DNA from: Acanthochromis polyacanthus
Taxonomy: Eukaryota > Chordata > Actinopteri > Pomacentridae
Direction: 5' to 3'
NCBI RefSeq assembly: GCF_021347895.1
Contig: NC_067120.1
Location: forward strand, 11,641,361 to 11,705,360
Length of the DNA stretch: 64,000 nucleotides
Shown here: positions 22,063 to 37,000 of the stretch, one piece after another
Layout of the letters: every line of letters begins with the position of its first letter
How positions within the stretch are numbered: the stretch's first letter is position 1
Translations under genes and position numbers: made by a program
The notes under the pieces: generated by a model
Database searches by the model: none
Told to the model about the DNA's origin: nothing
Seen by the model: the letters and a program-made list of their open reading frames with translations, nothing else

Positions 22063-25000
22063 TTATGATTGACTAAGACAAGTGTTCTCATCCGCATCCT
22101 GGTCTGCATCTGTGTCCTGCTCATGGATGAAGCTGTAATGTCGATATACAGAGCCACCTCTGCTGGTGTACACCACATCTACCTCATCTCCGCTGTCTGG
22201 CTCAGGCACACCGTGGGGCATGTGAATGCTGGCGCTGCCGCTCAGTCTCTCATAGCTCTGGTTCCAGCAAAGGCTCTTCCTAGCGTGGGCCTTGACCAAA
22301 ACGAACACAGCCAGAGCCAACCCCACTGCCAGCAGCAGGGCAATGGGCAAGGCGACCGAGGTGTGCTTCAGAGCTCTGGAGGACATGTTCATGTCCGTTT
22401 CCTGGTCGGACTTGGGTCGAGGGACCTCCACACACAGTGCTAGAACAAAACAAAACACTGTCAGCAGACTGTTGCATCCAAACAGTCCCATGTTGCATGT
22501 GATGGGCAACATCTCTACCTGAGCGGCTGTCACAAACACAGCAGTTAGTGGAATTCCCTCCAGCCTGACAGCAGCGAGCACAGCGGTTCTCCACGGCGTG
22601 AAGAGCAGAATCTCGGTGACAAGTCAGACACTGGTCAGGTCTGCGGCCGGTACAGTGTCGACAGGAGCGGTCACAAGGCTCACAGGTTTCCTGCAGTCAC
22701 ACAATTGCAGACGATTGTAGTTTTCAGATTGAGTATCAGCGAGCATCCGTCATTTGTTTAACTTTGTGAAGCACCTTTAAATGTAGCGTTTGCTCACTTA
22801 AACATGAATATTTATGCATTTATTCTTTATTTAATTAAATATTTAGCAACCATTTCATCCATAAAAAAGCAAATCTGCTTATTGCACCTGTGGAATTGGG
22901 GTTTGAATATATTTGACTGACAGTGGCCTGTCAGCACAAGCAAACAGTGTCAAATTGGCAGATTTGGCTACAGTCTGATTGGTACACAAAGTAGCTGACA
23001 CCAAATCATTTTAACTGAACCGGACCAACTTCTATCCATCACAAAGAGCCAAGAAAACCCACATAAACAGAAATATCTTATGGTAAATAACCAAAATTAT
23101 TCTAACCTCAGCAATAAAATGAGAAGTACTTCCACTAAACTAAGAAGCTGATTGACAAATGTGCTGTTTTTCTTTTAATTATTTACTTAGATGTAAATTT
23201 GTAAACAGCAGCAGCCTTCCCTTTATGGATATAACATCCAGACAGAACCACATATTAATGACTTATAGTAGTGCACTCATTTATGGAGAAATTTATGTGA
23301 CCAATTTGTATTTGTAGACATGTACAAAACAAAATTAAGAGAGAAACACTTAACATTTGAAAATATTATCATCATGATATGTATGGAAAACCCTCCTCAG
23401 CCCAGACTGTCGAACATAGGAAGACTCCTGCTCTCAGGTCTGAATCCAAATTGTAGCACTTAATCTGTCAGCTATAGCATCCTGGTTCAGTGTAAATATG
23501 TATATAGCCTATAGATGTATGCACACACACACCCAAGCTCTTAAGAAAGGCAAAAAACACACGCACACAGAGGATTACAAATCTTGCGCGATGCACATTG
23601 CACTTTAGATTCACAGTTTCTTCACACCTCCTTATATTCAACTTTTTCTGTACATTTGAAGGCTTTTTTTTTAACCATGTCTTGTCATTGCACAATCTCA
23701 TGAAACAATCACTTTGCATTTCCCTGCCTGTACATCTCCAAAATCAATAGTACATAAAGCAGTATGGTATATGTATCATAGTGCACCTTTTCTGAAAAGT
23801 ATCGGCCCTCCTCACAACGTGGATAGCAGACTTTGTCCTTTAAGGTGCTGCCCCAGTCACACGTCATGCAACCTTGAGGTGAGGCGTCTGCAAACACACG
23901 CATGCATAAACGTTATCTGATATGTGACACAAAAGTACAAATAACCACTATTGACACACTGAAACCATATGCTTACCTGTGCAGGTTTGACAGCTAGTGT
24001 GGCATTGTTTGCAGATGTCATTAAGCTGATAGAAGCGGTGTGGGCAGCGCTCAACACACAGCTTGGTTCCCTGCAACTCTAGAAGAGGAGGTGGACAGGC
24101 CCTGCAGGACTCGGGGCCTGGTCCTGTACACAGCTCACAGGACTGGTCACATTTCTTACAGTGGGAACCCTCCCTGTAATACCTGAAGAAATTCATACAG
24201 TTATCAACACCAACAAGTCAGATTTGTACACAGAATTCTGATTTATGCAGATATAAAATGAAAACAGTCACAGGATAAGGGTAAGTCTATACTTGTGGTA
24301 AATTTAAAGTTAAATGGTATTAAATTGTATTTAGGGGTCGGCAATGTGGGGAATGGTGTGTTTTATAATTTGCTAAGAGTGCATATTAAAGAGTTGTATT
24401 GGTTCTGAGGGATAGGAAGGTCAAGAGCATCATTACCACGGTGTGACTGTAATGAAACAAAGTGAAGAAAAGTCCAGAATCGATAAGAAGGAGCTTATGC
24501 ATTATTTTACTTACTCGTGTGATTGAATGCAAGGATGATCAAGACATAAAGTGATTGATAATAAAAGTACAGACATTTTTTGACGTAAGCCGTAATCAGT
24601 AAACAACATGAGCTTGTTGTGTGTGCAGCCTCTAATCTTGTTTTGCAGGGGTGAAGTCATTCCTACGAGAGCGATAACGACAAAACATCAGCTGTGACAG
24701 AGGAGAGCGGACCAACGCAGCACTGGAGGGGGCGGCCAGCAACGTTACCTAGATAGCTGCACACGCTGTTAGAGTAGAAGAAGACTGGGCCAGGTACAGT
24801 TAGCAGTCTGATTCCATTCGAACTGACTGAACACTTGTTGTTGGTTAGGGACAGAGGATTCAGGCCCAGAGCTCTGTATCGCACATTCAGTTTTGCTGTG
24901 ATAAATACTTTTGATTTTATGAAGAAGTCTCCTGGCTACGCCATCAAAAGAACTGGGCGGAAATAGCCCGGTTCTTTTTGTAGAATAGGCTGATTTCCAA

Positions 25001-28000
25001 CAGCAATACGATCTGTATTCTAGAAATAGTAAGAGTCTGTAATATTTCTGTGGAGAAAAAATATGTCACAGTTCCTGATGTATTTTCAAGTCATGTACTT
25101 GAAAAAAAAAGCTTTTAGAAGAAGATCTCTAGCTGACAAGTCAAGTAACAGTTACAGTCACCAGAACATTAAAAGATATAGCGTGTCAATACAAAGTACA
25201 CATTTCTGAGGCTGTGATGGAGCTTTGTACCCTGTGGGACAGTGGGTGACACACAGCTGAAGAAGACGCAAATATCCTGGAGAACAGGTTAGGCAATCTC
25301 TATTTGATGCCCCAGTGCAGGTGGAACAAACATGGTCACACGGAAAGCAGAATCCAAGCTCCTTTCCATCAGCCTCCTGCCTGGTGGCGTATGTACCCGC
25401 TGGACACTCACTCACACAGGTGCTGTCTGAGAAATAACAGAAAGAAAAATATTTAAAATCTCAACTAAATGCTATCAGTAACACTTTTTTACTTCTGTTC
25501 TCTTTTTCAGTGTTTTTATTGACACTTTGTTGAGACTTAAACTTATCCAGTGTAATTTAGACAAAGAAACTGAGGTGAAATATTCAGCCAGTTAATGACA
25601 AGTGTGTTTTGTTAATCTATTTGACTGTATTTCCTCTTCTTTTCTGGTCTATTGTAGAACTACAGGGTGGTGAAAGTGGATGACTCGGTCAACACAACAA
25701 AAAGCAGATGTCAAAGGGAAAGAGACTGGTTCAAAACCCAATTAGTTTGTTAGTTTTTAATTCTTCCACTGTCACTTTAACTTCTCTCAATAAATCCACT
25801 TCAATATCAAGTCACATCTATGAACTGAATTTAGTTTCAGATTCTGCATAAGTGTGCACATAACCCTTAGGTGTGTATTCATACTTAAATGTGTATTGCA
25901 TCAGTCAGTTCAGGTGTTGTTCAAGTACTTCAGGTTGTTTAAGTGAAAACAAACTTATGAAATATCCTTTGTGAAACCATCATCATGAAGACGGTTTTTA
26001 GGGTGTGCCGAGGGCATTAAATGCAAAGACAACTTGATCAGATCTATGGGTCAGGGAGAAATTCATCAGTCATCAAGGGTAAAAGCAAGACTGTTGTCAG
26101 TTACATAATGAGCTAACAAATACTTCAGCCTTCATATCGTTACACGAATATTGCACTTTTAAATCGTCTGTTTTGTGCTGGTTTTTGTTTACACCCTGAA
26201 CCACCTCTGTACATACATGCCCTTAAACATTAGTGGAAAATACTCACTGTGGAGGTATTTGGGGACAGCACAGGTCTGGCATTCATCATGGCCCGGCCCC
26301 TCGCAAGAGTAACACATCCGGTGGCAGCCGATGCAGGTGAACTGGTCGTCGTGTAGGTATGTGCGTGGTGGACAGGCGGTGTCACCCGTCACGCCACACA
26401 TTAGCGTGTTCGGATCCAACACTAATCCCTTTTGACACTGTGTACATTGCTTTACATCTGGGCCGTTGCAGCTCATGCAAGTCTGGTGGCACTCTGCAAA
26501 CAATCCAACAAGTCGGACTGCGTCATTGGAAAAGCAGACCATGAACAAAAGACGGCGTGTTCACCGCCATGTTTAAGAGGTGAAGGGTTATCATTTTAAG
26601 GAAATAATATACAACATTATCTCCAAGCCGGAATAGTCCTGACAAATGAATGCATGTAGAGTGGCGATGTTGCAGACAATAGTTCTTTCAAACAGTTGCT
26701 CATGCTGTCTTTATCAAAAGTTTCCTGGTTGTCAAGATTGTAGAGGGAAAATTCAGTCCTACCACTGCTTGATTGATTTCCTGTAAGTTCAGTTCAGTGC
26801 CTTTCCTTTAAGCTTATGCACAAAGTTAGTCAGGGATCTACAAGGTATTTTTAAAGCTGAATTAAACTTTAGTCGACTGGGCCTTGTCAGTTCAAATCTC
26901 TTTCACAAGTCTGACCAGCAGAATTTCACCTAGTCTCTTTTAGAAAAATCACTTAAGATATGCATTTGGAAGTGACATTTCTCTTTCTGCAATTTTTCTG
27001 TTTCATGTGAAGGAAAAATGACTCTCTTTCCCCTTACTGGGGTTATTTCCTCGCAGCTGATAGCTGAAGATATCCCAGAATATTATGCAGGTTGCATCTG
27101 TCAACTACAATCACCTTAAATCAAGCTGTAGAACCAATAGATAACATTAAATTATCCTACACCTCTGTTTCTATTCACTTCTCCAAAACTGAGGCTGGGA
27201 GCTCATTCAGGCCCTCTCTGTCCCTAATATGACCCTGAGAAAGGCTGATGCTGCAAAAGAAGATACATGAGAGAGAGACAACTGTTGTTGGAAAAACATG
27301 ACTTGTTTAAGATTAGATATCGTTTCGTCTGACGTCACGGAGCAGACAAGTTGTCTCCATATTGGGCCGTAATCTGAATATGGCATTCCTCCAAACTGAA
27401 TATATACCCAAAGTTGAAGAGAATCCCCAGAATTGATGCTGCCAGTGCTCACATCACTGCGTTGGTCATTGTATCATTTCTCCTGATATCAGTAAAGCTT
27501 ATTCTCAACCTGAGCCATCTGAATTTCCAGTGTCCCTGAATCTACCTCCTCGTTTGTCTCTTGGCATCGCAGAATTCCCTAACATTTTGTGTTTTTAATT
27601 CATATGCACCCTTCTAATCCTTGACAGTATCCACAGTAGGAATCCTATGCTTTTTTAAGACATTTTGTGCACTATTTATCTAGGAAAGGAGATAAAACAA
27701 CTCTACCCTGCTTTTTCTGTTTTGACAGCTGTTTTTAAATATCTAACCGAATTTAATTTATGACTCCAGAGGCTCACCTTGACACTCAGTAGCTGCAGTC
27801 TCATAGTAAGTACCAGCAGGGCAGTCCCTGGTGCATGCACCTTTATAGAGCTTGGGACTGAAGGTTGAGCAGGTCTCACAGTCGTCTGCCAGGGGACCTG
27901 AGCAGCTGCCACAGGTCGGGTGGCACTGACCACAGCGGCCCTCCTCCATGTCCTCGTAGAAGCCCAGGGGACAACTGGCCCTACACACACCATTCAGCAT

Positions 28001-31000
28001 CAAGTAGAGGAAGCTGCATTCTAGAATGATACAGAGCAGGGGTGTCAAACTCATCTCAGTTCAGGAGCCACATTCAGCCCAATTTCATATCAAGTGGGCC
28101 CGACCAGTAAAATCACAGCATACTAACCTATAAATTAACAACAACTCCAAATTTTTCCTTTGTTTTAAAAGGAAGACATTCTGAAAATGTCCACACTTAA
28201 TCAACTATTTTCTAGCAAAGCACTATGAACAACCTGAAATTTGTTAAGAAATGCAAATTCAATTTCAGCAACTTCATGCCTCAGTTTATCATCTACACAT
28301 TACAACTTACAGATCAAAGAGTATCTACAAAGGCACAAAACATTTAGTCACAGGTATCTGGAACTAAATGATGTAGTATTTTATTTTTAAAAAAGGCAAA
28401 AAAAAGACATAATAAGACAAAATATTACAAAAATGAGATACAAAGCGACAAAAATGAGAAACAAAATGACATGAAATAAGACAGAAAAGTTACAAAGTGA
28501 CAAAAAAATTGACAAACGAGACAAAAATTTACAAAAGTGTGAAACAAAATGAGAAAAACTGCACAAAACAATGAATAAAGCAAAAGACAAAAAGACTAAA
28601 ATGAGACCAAAAACACAAGCAAGACAAAAAGGAAACACAAAAATGAGAAGCAAAACGGAAAAAAAACTTGAGACAGACGATAAAAGTTAGACAAAGAACA
28701 ACAAACACAAGATAAGGTATCACAAAAATGAGAAACAAAATGACAAAAGAACAACGAGCAATGCAGTATCTTGCTTTATGATCAACACAACTTGTCATGG
28801 ACTAGAAATAATTTTAAATTTATAGTTCTACAAATTTACAAATTGCTGTTGATGTCTTCTCTGTAATTTTTACACTTTACAAAGTCGTCTGCGGGCCGGA
28901 TTGGACCCTCTGGCCGGTTTAGGCCCGTGGGCCGCATGTTTGACACTCCTGATATAGAGGATGGATGGAAAAGTTGTAATACAGATTAAAGATGTGTCGA
29001 ACTTAGCTGTGCATAAAGCTAATAACTCACTGAAACAGGTCCTGTCGTCTGAGCAAACGTCACAGTGGGCAGGACAGCGTCTGCAGGTACCATCATCTGC
29101 AGGGTATGTCCGCAGGGAACAGTTGAGTCTACACATGCCACTCTCCAAGTAGTATCCATCAGCGCAGGATAGACACTGGGACTTGACCTCATCACATGTC
29201 AGACAGGAGCTGTCACAGGCTTCACAAGACCCCTCTGCTGTCTCAAAGAAACCTCTGAAAGTTAAATCAAGGGGGACAGTTGATCAGACATGGAGAGCAA
29301 ACAAGAACATATCATCAATACAGAGCTTATTTTTCATTCTGCTGCTGAGTTTTATCCATCTGCTTACTCTGGGCAATTTGACCAACACCGCCCCTGGTGG
29401 AGAATAAGTTTATAGCTGCCTTTGGAGCAGCTGATGCAGGTATCACTGGTGTCCACGCAGGCCTCACAATTTGGCGAACAGTCCTCACACAGCTGAGTGG
29501 CAGAGTTTGCATAGGAGCCAGAAGGGCAGTGAGCTACACAGGAACTGTCCTGATCCAGAAAAAATCCTGTGATGCACAAATGCACACACGGCATGTACAA
29601 TAAGAAACCAGGATGTTTCAATTCACTGTAATAGCAGAAAAGATTAAATATTTGTACCTTTGAAACAAGAAGAACAATCAAGTGCTTGTGGGCCAAAGCA
29701 GGTCTTACAGGATGCATCGCATGTGTGACATTCACCCTGCTTACCTGGAATGGAAATAGTATCTTTGTTTAAATAGTCTATTGATACAGAGGTTTCCATT
29801 CTGAGCCATCCAGATCTGTGTAATCCTAAGAGTTTCTGAGAAACGCAACTGGATTTATCTTGACGTTCTAATGACAAAACACTTTGAAGAACCTGAAAGA
29901 CAAGTCCAGGAAGTTTCACCTATCCTGACCACTAGAGGGAAGCAAAACAAGTTGAAAACATCTTGTTCCTTATGTACAAATTGCTAAAATGGATCAACAA
30001 TAAGGTGCTAGATGTCAGTGATTGTTCAGCAGAGTGCAGTGCAGGCCACGTTGTGTTGTCTCTAACATGTACCAGACCACTGTTACGTCAACTTCAAAGT
30101 GTCTGTTATTGTGTATGAAAATTTTTCATTTTCTAATGGTGGTTAACACAAAAAATTATGAAATTGTGAGAATATATCGAGAAGAGCTTTTCTTATTTAC
30201 TTTATAGAATCATTGGCTTGATGATTGTGGGTTTAAAAACTCTGTCCTTTTCAGATTTTATAATAAATACACAAAAACAATGGTCGATTATGTCTTTTGG
30301 TGATCTATCTATGTATTGATCTATCAGTCGATATAGCTATCAGTTTAGTTATCTGTCTGTTATGTCATATAAACCACTTATGTTCAGTAGTTGTTCAGTA
30401 TATGGTTAAAGCCATTACTGCTATAAAAATGTATTAAATTGCAAATGTCCAACTTAATTATTCTGGTAACACAACACAAAGCTTTGACATTAAAATCAAA
30501 TTAAACTTTTTACTTACAATGGTCACCAGTCATTAGTTAAAAAAATTACTTAAATAAATAGCAAGTGCTCCTGACAAAGAGCGCCAGACTGACACAGGGA
30601 AGCAACTAATAAAACCAATGAGACATGAAATGTAAGTGATCAGCTTGCTAGTAAATATAGTTTAAAACAATGGAGTACTGTATCCGAGAGCTGTAAGCAC
30701 TTAGAGAGTCAGGTGCTTGAGGCAGAGGAGCTTTTTGCTCCATTAAAATGACTCTTGACTGAAAGGTGACACAGTACATGTGCATCATGCAGCAAAGTGA
30801 GTGGGGGGCTGTCCTTCAACCTAGAGGTCCTTCAGCAGGGCTCATGTTCCACTCTCAGCAGCAAGCAACCACCTTGCTAAAGTGTCCCTAAGCAAGATAC
30901 GCTGAATCCCTATACTTTCCTGGGACAGTGTACTGACCTCTACTGTCACACAAAGGACAAAAATAATCATTTGCATCAGGAAATCAGCCAGTCAACTAGC

Positions 31001-34000
31001 ATGTTGTCAGTGTAATCTATGACTGCAACGAGGCCTGGCAACCATTCAGCCCACTTTGTTTTACTGTATTATAGATAATCGCATACAACTGACCAGCTTA
31101 TAAATGTACTAAACTGTGAAAAGGCAACACTTAAATCAGGATTAGCAGCTAAAATTAGACTTTATCATGGTTGTTCCACTTACCATCAAAGTACTGTCCC
31201 AGTGGGCAGTTAACCTGAGGGCACTGTCCGTGCAGAGGAAGATTCCCTCCAAGACAAAGGTCACAGTCTGTTGAATGAGGTCCGTGGCACGACTGGCATG
31301 AGCTATGACAAGGCTGGCAGCGCCACCCACTGGAATCACTGAAGGTCTGCTGAGGACACTGTTTAACACAGTCACCCTCTGAGAGGTACAGAGAGGAAGT
31401 GACATTATTATTGTGACATTATTTTCCATGACAACACTTCATCTGTATTAGCTGCTGGCTGAAAAACCAAGCAGAGACAAAACAACAGATCATATCTATT
31501 GTACTTTATTTTTATCCTGTAATTATTTAGGAAAGCTTTACTGAAAGCAGTGCTATTTTCACTAAACACCTATTTTATTTGTAAAACACAATATGTGTTT
31601 TAACTAGTTCTGATCACACAATGATCTACTCGTTCCTCAATTTAGTCCACAGTAGCTTAAATCCTTCTCTGCCTGCCCTTCCACCATCACTCCCTCTCCA
31701 AATTCCATCTGACTGCCCAGGCACAAACCAATGACCTAGATATTTTGAAACTTAACATTGTGGCTAGAGAAGGTGGACGCTGATTGCCAACGATGGATTC
31801 AGTCTGACACACTCGCATGCCTGTAAAATTTGTACCTGTATGTATTAGCATAAATTTGATAGTGGCAATGTGTTTTCTGATCCTTATTTATATCATTTTT
31901 ATTAGGCTTTATTTACAATCTCAAAGCATTTTTTCTCCCATGCCTATAGGGAATCACAACAAAATCCTAATTCCTTGTTTGCATAAACCATGCATTTGCA
32001 TATCTTATGCTACAGATTTGCTGACACGAACATGATTTGCAAGTCAAATGAAGACTCCGAGTGCCATCATTTGTCTTTAGCAAGAATGACTGATCACTCT
32101 CACGAACACACTGATTTCAGAGTATAGTAAGCAAACTCTTCTAGTAAGGTATGGGACAAACTGATTACCTGGATCCTTTAGTGTGCTAGTAGTAAACAAA
32201 ATAAATACTGAAATGATTGTTCTCTGTTTCTAGTACCATTGAGGAAGTAACCAGACTGGCAGGCGAGGCAGTGTGTGTTAGTCCTGCAGTCTTCACATGG
32301 TGCTGTACAGGACAGACAGACGCCCCTGCCCCAGTCCTCATAGGTGCTCTGGGGGCAATGTCTGCGACACTGGTGTCTGAAACTACAGAAAAAGGTTCAT
32401 TCAAAAACTAAAATCAAATGCCACTCACAATATTCATTCATTTGTTATGGATTTATAATTCAGAACAATTAGCAAACCAATTGTCTGCATCTTGACTTGG
32501 GCTGGGTGTGGGGGGTAATGTCAGTGACTACTTGAGCTAAACTGGTTGTCACAGTGATTAAACAAAAGACAGCCGCTTTTATTTTGTAAAGCAAACATGC
32601 AGAACAACATAAATGAAATCATCAGAAAGATGATGACAACTATCAGGATTTAATGGCCCTTTCAAAGCTCAGCCTCTGCCCAGTCCTCAGCAAGATGAAC
32701 TGAAAGCAGGGAAAATACAAAACATACCACATGCAAGAGGTAATCCCAAAATGCACTGTGCTCGTCCATAGCACACCTGCAGCTGTATTGTTGACTTCAA
32801 CACGCCCCTCTGGCAGAAGGTGCATTCAATCAAACAACAGTGAGGACGGCAAACTGAGAAGAAAATATAACATAGGCTGCCTTTTGTCAAGCTTACTGTG
32901 GCTCTTTTCTCTTCTTAAGGCAGAAAGTTAATTGGTGTTTTATTTAGAGCCCCGAGGTATGGGGTGATCTCTGTCATTAACCTATTCTATCTGTCCTTCG
33001 GGGCTTAACTGAGTTATTAAATATGAGACGTCTGACCTAAAAAATAGCCTAAAACAGTGGAAATATGCAGTTGGAAAGCTATCGTGCATAAAACCTTAAA
33101 GCAAGACTGGCTCCTGCTTTGAAGACTTTCCATTTTAAATGAAACAGGAAAAACGGCAGTAAGCCACAAAAACTACTCTATATAATATAAGATCCTCTGC
33201 TGCCCACTCTGCCACCTTCCTATGTGAGAGAATCTGACCGCTGACAGGCTGAGCTGCATTTCCTACTGTGTTGCCGTGGATTTGGTGCTAAGATGTGGTG
33301 CTTGTTTGAGGAGGAACAGCTGGAGGCGCCACACTGCATCCATCAACTGACTCACAATAGCAGCTGGTCCATACCAGGCCCTATCTCTAGCCAGGAAACA
33401 GTACTCCATTTAAGAATCTGCAGGATGTTTAAGAATCCCTCTGTGCAAATATTGGACTATCCATTCCAAGAGAGCACATTTGCATTTCCAAAGCAACTTT
33501 TGTTTAGGTCTTTTGCTCCATGAATTAGTTCGAAAAGGGTAAAAACATGCTGCAGGTAGTCTCTTAAGTTAAAAAAGCTTGAGGAAATTAATGGTTTAAG
33601 CCATACTGAGGATAAATCACTGCAATGGTTTAACTGCACATCCTTAGTTCTTTAGGCAGTAAAGTAAATGTCAATAAATACCAAGCATCCATCATCATGC
33701 TGTGATTCTTTTCAATAGGCAGTGTTTTGTGAAGGAGTAACTTTGGCCCCACTGATTCATAGCGATGCCAAAGCTGTCCAACCTTAACATTTTTCATTAC
33801 TACTAGCAAAACCTCAAATAGTGGAATTTCTTTAAGTGCTGGAAGCTGTCACAATCTATCACGGTGAGGCTCTTCTTCCAGTTTATAATCGCCCCATCCT
33901 ATATTGGGTTTCTTTTAGTGGTGTTTGCTGCACATGGGAGAGTAATAAGAACTGTAGCCACAGGAATTACTGAGATGGCCTGTCGTCTCAAATCTCTAAA

Positions 34001-37000
34001 ACCATTACTATCAAAGTAAAAGTTACACAAGTAGATGCACGGAAGAAGACTGCGTATTTCAATGCGCCTATAACAGCAGTAAAAGGAGGAGGGTGCAGCG
34101 AAGTGGTTGATTTTCCTTGAACGTTGTTCTGCTGTGATTCACACGAGCAGTCAGTGAAATCAAGATGGCGCACCCTATATAGTCACAACTGCTACTGGCT
34201 ATGCTTTCCACTTATATGAGCTCTCTTTTTCTCTCTTGTCCACATAAAACATAGAAACACACTCTGTTAGGTCTCTTCTGAGCTCAAACCATAGCTCAGG
34301 TAACAGTGGAAGACTCCGAATGGAAGGTAACCTGACTCACACAATACCAGGAGGCCTAAACTCGGGGGAGAAGTACACAATTGGAGGTCTGTTCTAGCTC
34401 CACAACCTGTGTTACACTCTGAGTCCGAGTGATAAGCTTCTGTAAACAGAAATCCAGGTGAAATTTCTTGTAGTGTGAAGAATAACCAAGCACATTCTGC
34501 TGAACAATTCAGTGGATAGTGTGGCACATTTCCCCTCATACTGCATATTGATTTACCCAACTCTTTATCTAGCAAGGCAATGCCAATGAAAATTAAAACA
34601 ATTACAAGGTCATTCGGAGGCTAATTATTTCTTGGCAGCATATTTAATGTCCATAATTTAAAATTGCAGAAAAACTGTATGAATAAATCATAGCGCCGTG
34701 CGAAATGATGTCTCCTTTATGTCACAAGACCAACAAAGAGACATTTTACTGCATTATAAAGCAGCTAGTCCATTCAAATATTCTTTTTTTGCAAAAAATA
34801 TTGATCACTAATTAAGCATTTAAGGCAAACAATACCACAAATCCTCGAATTCCATTACTTCACATACGAATATATGCTGGTTTTCTGAGTTATCTGTGAT
34901 TATATACTGAATATCTTTGACTTTTTTCTTGAGACTGCAGTGGACATTTTACAATTTTGGATGTTGAACTTTTGTCAGTTTAAAAATAAGACCAATCAAT
35001 TGATATTGACAATAATCCGTAGTTGCAGTCTTTATATTAAATGTGAAGGATGTGGGGGAAAAAAGCACCTATATTTGACTTTATAGCAGAGAATGAGACA
35101 ATCGAGAAGTCCACTTATTAAAAAGTAACAATGAGGCAAGAAAAAAAATGACTCACAGAAAGTAACCTTCAACACAGCTGTTGCAGATCTCAGGGTCTTC
35201 TGGGTACAAAGGAGAAAAGGTGATTAATTAGAATTCATAAGCATTGTGCACCATTATCATCCGGATTTTATTATACATCACAGATCCTCATTACATCGGG
35301 GAGATGACAGTATGGTTGCTGAGGGCCTAATACAGTAAGCATATTTACCTGTGGAGCATGTTTTGCAGCCCACTTCACAGTCAATGCACTCTCCTGTATC
35401 TGGGTCCTGCACCTGCCCTGAAACAGAAAGCCACAATAATGAATGTCTTAAGTTACAGCCCACTCAGAAACTCCGCTTTACATTTACCTATGTTGCACAG
35501 TGCTGTCTGGCAGATCCCATTCTGGAGTTTGTAGTGTTCCCGACATTTGGCACATATGTTGCCATCTGTGCAGAGTTCACAATTGGCTATGCAGGGCAGG
35601 CAGGCATAGTGACCCCTGTCAGGATACAGTCCCCGGGGACAGTGTGTCCGACAGCGACCTTGGTGGAGGAAACGTTCCTGTCCATCTTCATCTGAGGGTA
35701 AGGAGGACACAGAGGACTTGTTAACATAAAGCCCAAAACTTCACAACTGGTGATGCTCCAACTCATGTAAACAAGGACAATCAGAGGCAGATGAGAGATC
35801 AGAGGCAAGGTCTTGTGTTGGCCCTAATGATTTAAACTCGCCCACCTGCCACTAGCTTGGTCGAGCTGTGGCACCTGAGGCGTCTGTGGAAGCGGCCGAG
35901 TTACGGCGTTGTCTCATCTGCTCAGCACTGCACAGAAGATGTGTGAGACAGGGAGGAGAAGGGCTGCAAGCTGCTGCCTTTCTTACCCCTCCACTTCCCA
36001 GAGACTCAACCACATCAAAGCCGGAGAAATGTGGCAACAAACCGCCAAGTCCACGCAACACAAATGATCTACAGCAGTGTACATTAAAACGGTCAGCGTC
36101 CACACATGCATTATTGTGGTAATGTAAATATGCATGTAATAAAAGAAAAGTGTGAGAGGAAAAGAGAGCAAGAGTTGTAGGTTTTGCAGGTTAAACCCAG
36201 TGAGCTGCAACAGCAGTACTTGTAGCCCAAGGGGATATTTTTTTCCTCTGATTAACAAAGGCCCCATTCTGACATGATCAGATTACACTGTGAAACTCCA
36301 GAAAAAAAAGATCACACCTTTCTTACCTATTTCAAAGGTGCCCCTGTTCAAATCAACAAGTTCTGCAGCCAGTCTCTGACTGTTTAACAAGAGTAAATGG
36401 CAAACCAGAGCTGAATGCTCCATGTCGAATACAAAAGCCTTTAAACAGCTTTGCTTTGGTAACCATTAAATAGTGCTGCTTTGAAGGGAGGAAAAAAACT
36501 CCCTCCCAGCTGGATTAATGAGTCTGTGACATGCATGGCTTTGTTGCAATCTGGCATCTGTGGGGCCAAAAAGACAACAGCAAACAAAACAGAGGAATTA
36601 CATGCCCAGTGGCTAGCATTATGTATTTTCACATTTCATGCAAATATGATGGAAAATATTGAATTTCTGATGGCAAAATCAATGCAGAAACTACATCAGG
36701 CTACTTTTTTAAAGCTATATGGAGCGTATGAGAGAAATAAAACATCCAGTACATATATAATCCACCTTTTTCATTGTAGCAAAGCCAATAATGATATTTT
36801 GTGCTGGGTGTCTATGAGGGGAATCGTACTCACAAACTCCACAGGTAGTGCATTCAAACAGCTCGTGTCCGTTGCACTCGGTGCAGGTGGGATGACACAG
36901 GACACACTGGTTCTTCAGAAAGAACTGTCCGCTCGGGCACAGCGACGACGGCTTACATCCAATAAATCCGACACAGGAGACGAGAAAGACGAGGGACGCG

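Noticed and set aside
24640..24720. Plus-strand acceptor-like TTGTTTTGCAG as partner of the donor at 19907
   Set aside because: The joined frame stops immediately (GGG TGA), and the block lies in an intron of the opposite-strand gene.
28387..28798. Overlapping Phe/Leu/Val-rich minus-strand frames
   Set aside because: They lie inside a hAT element with degenerate AAATGAGA-type units, and composition explains them.
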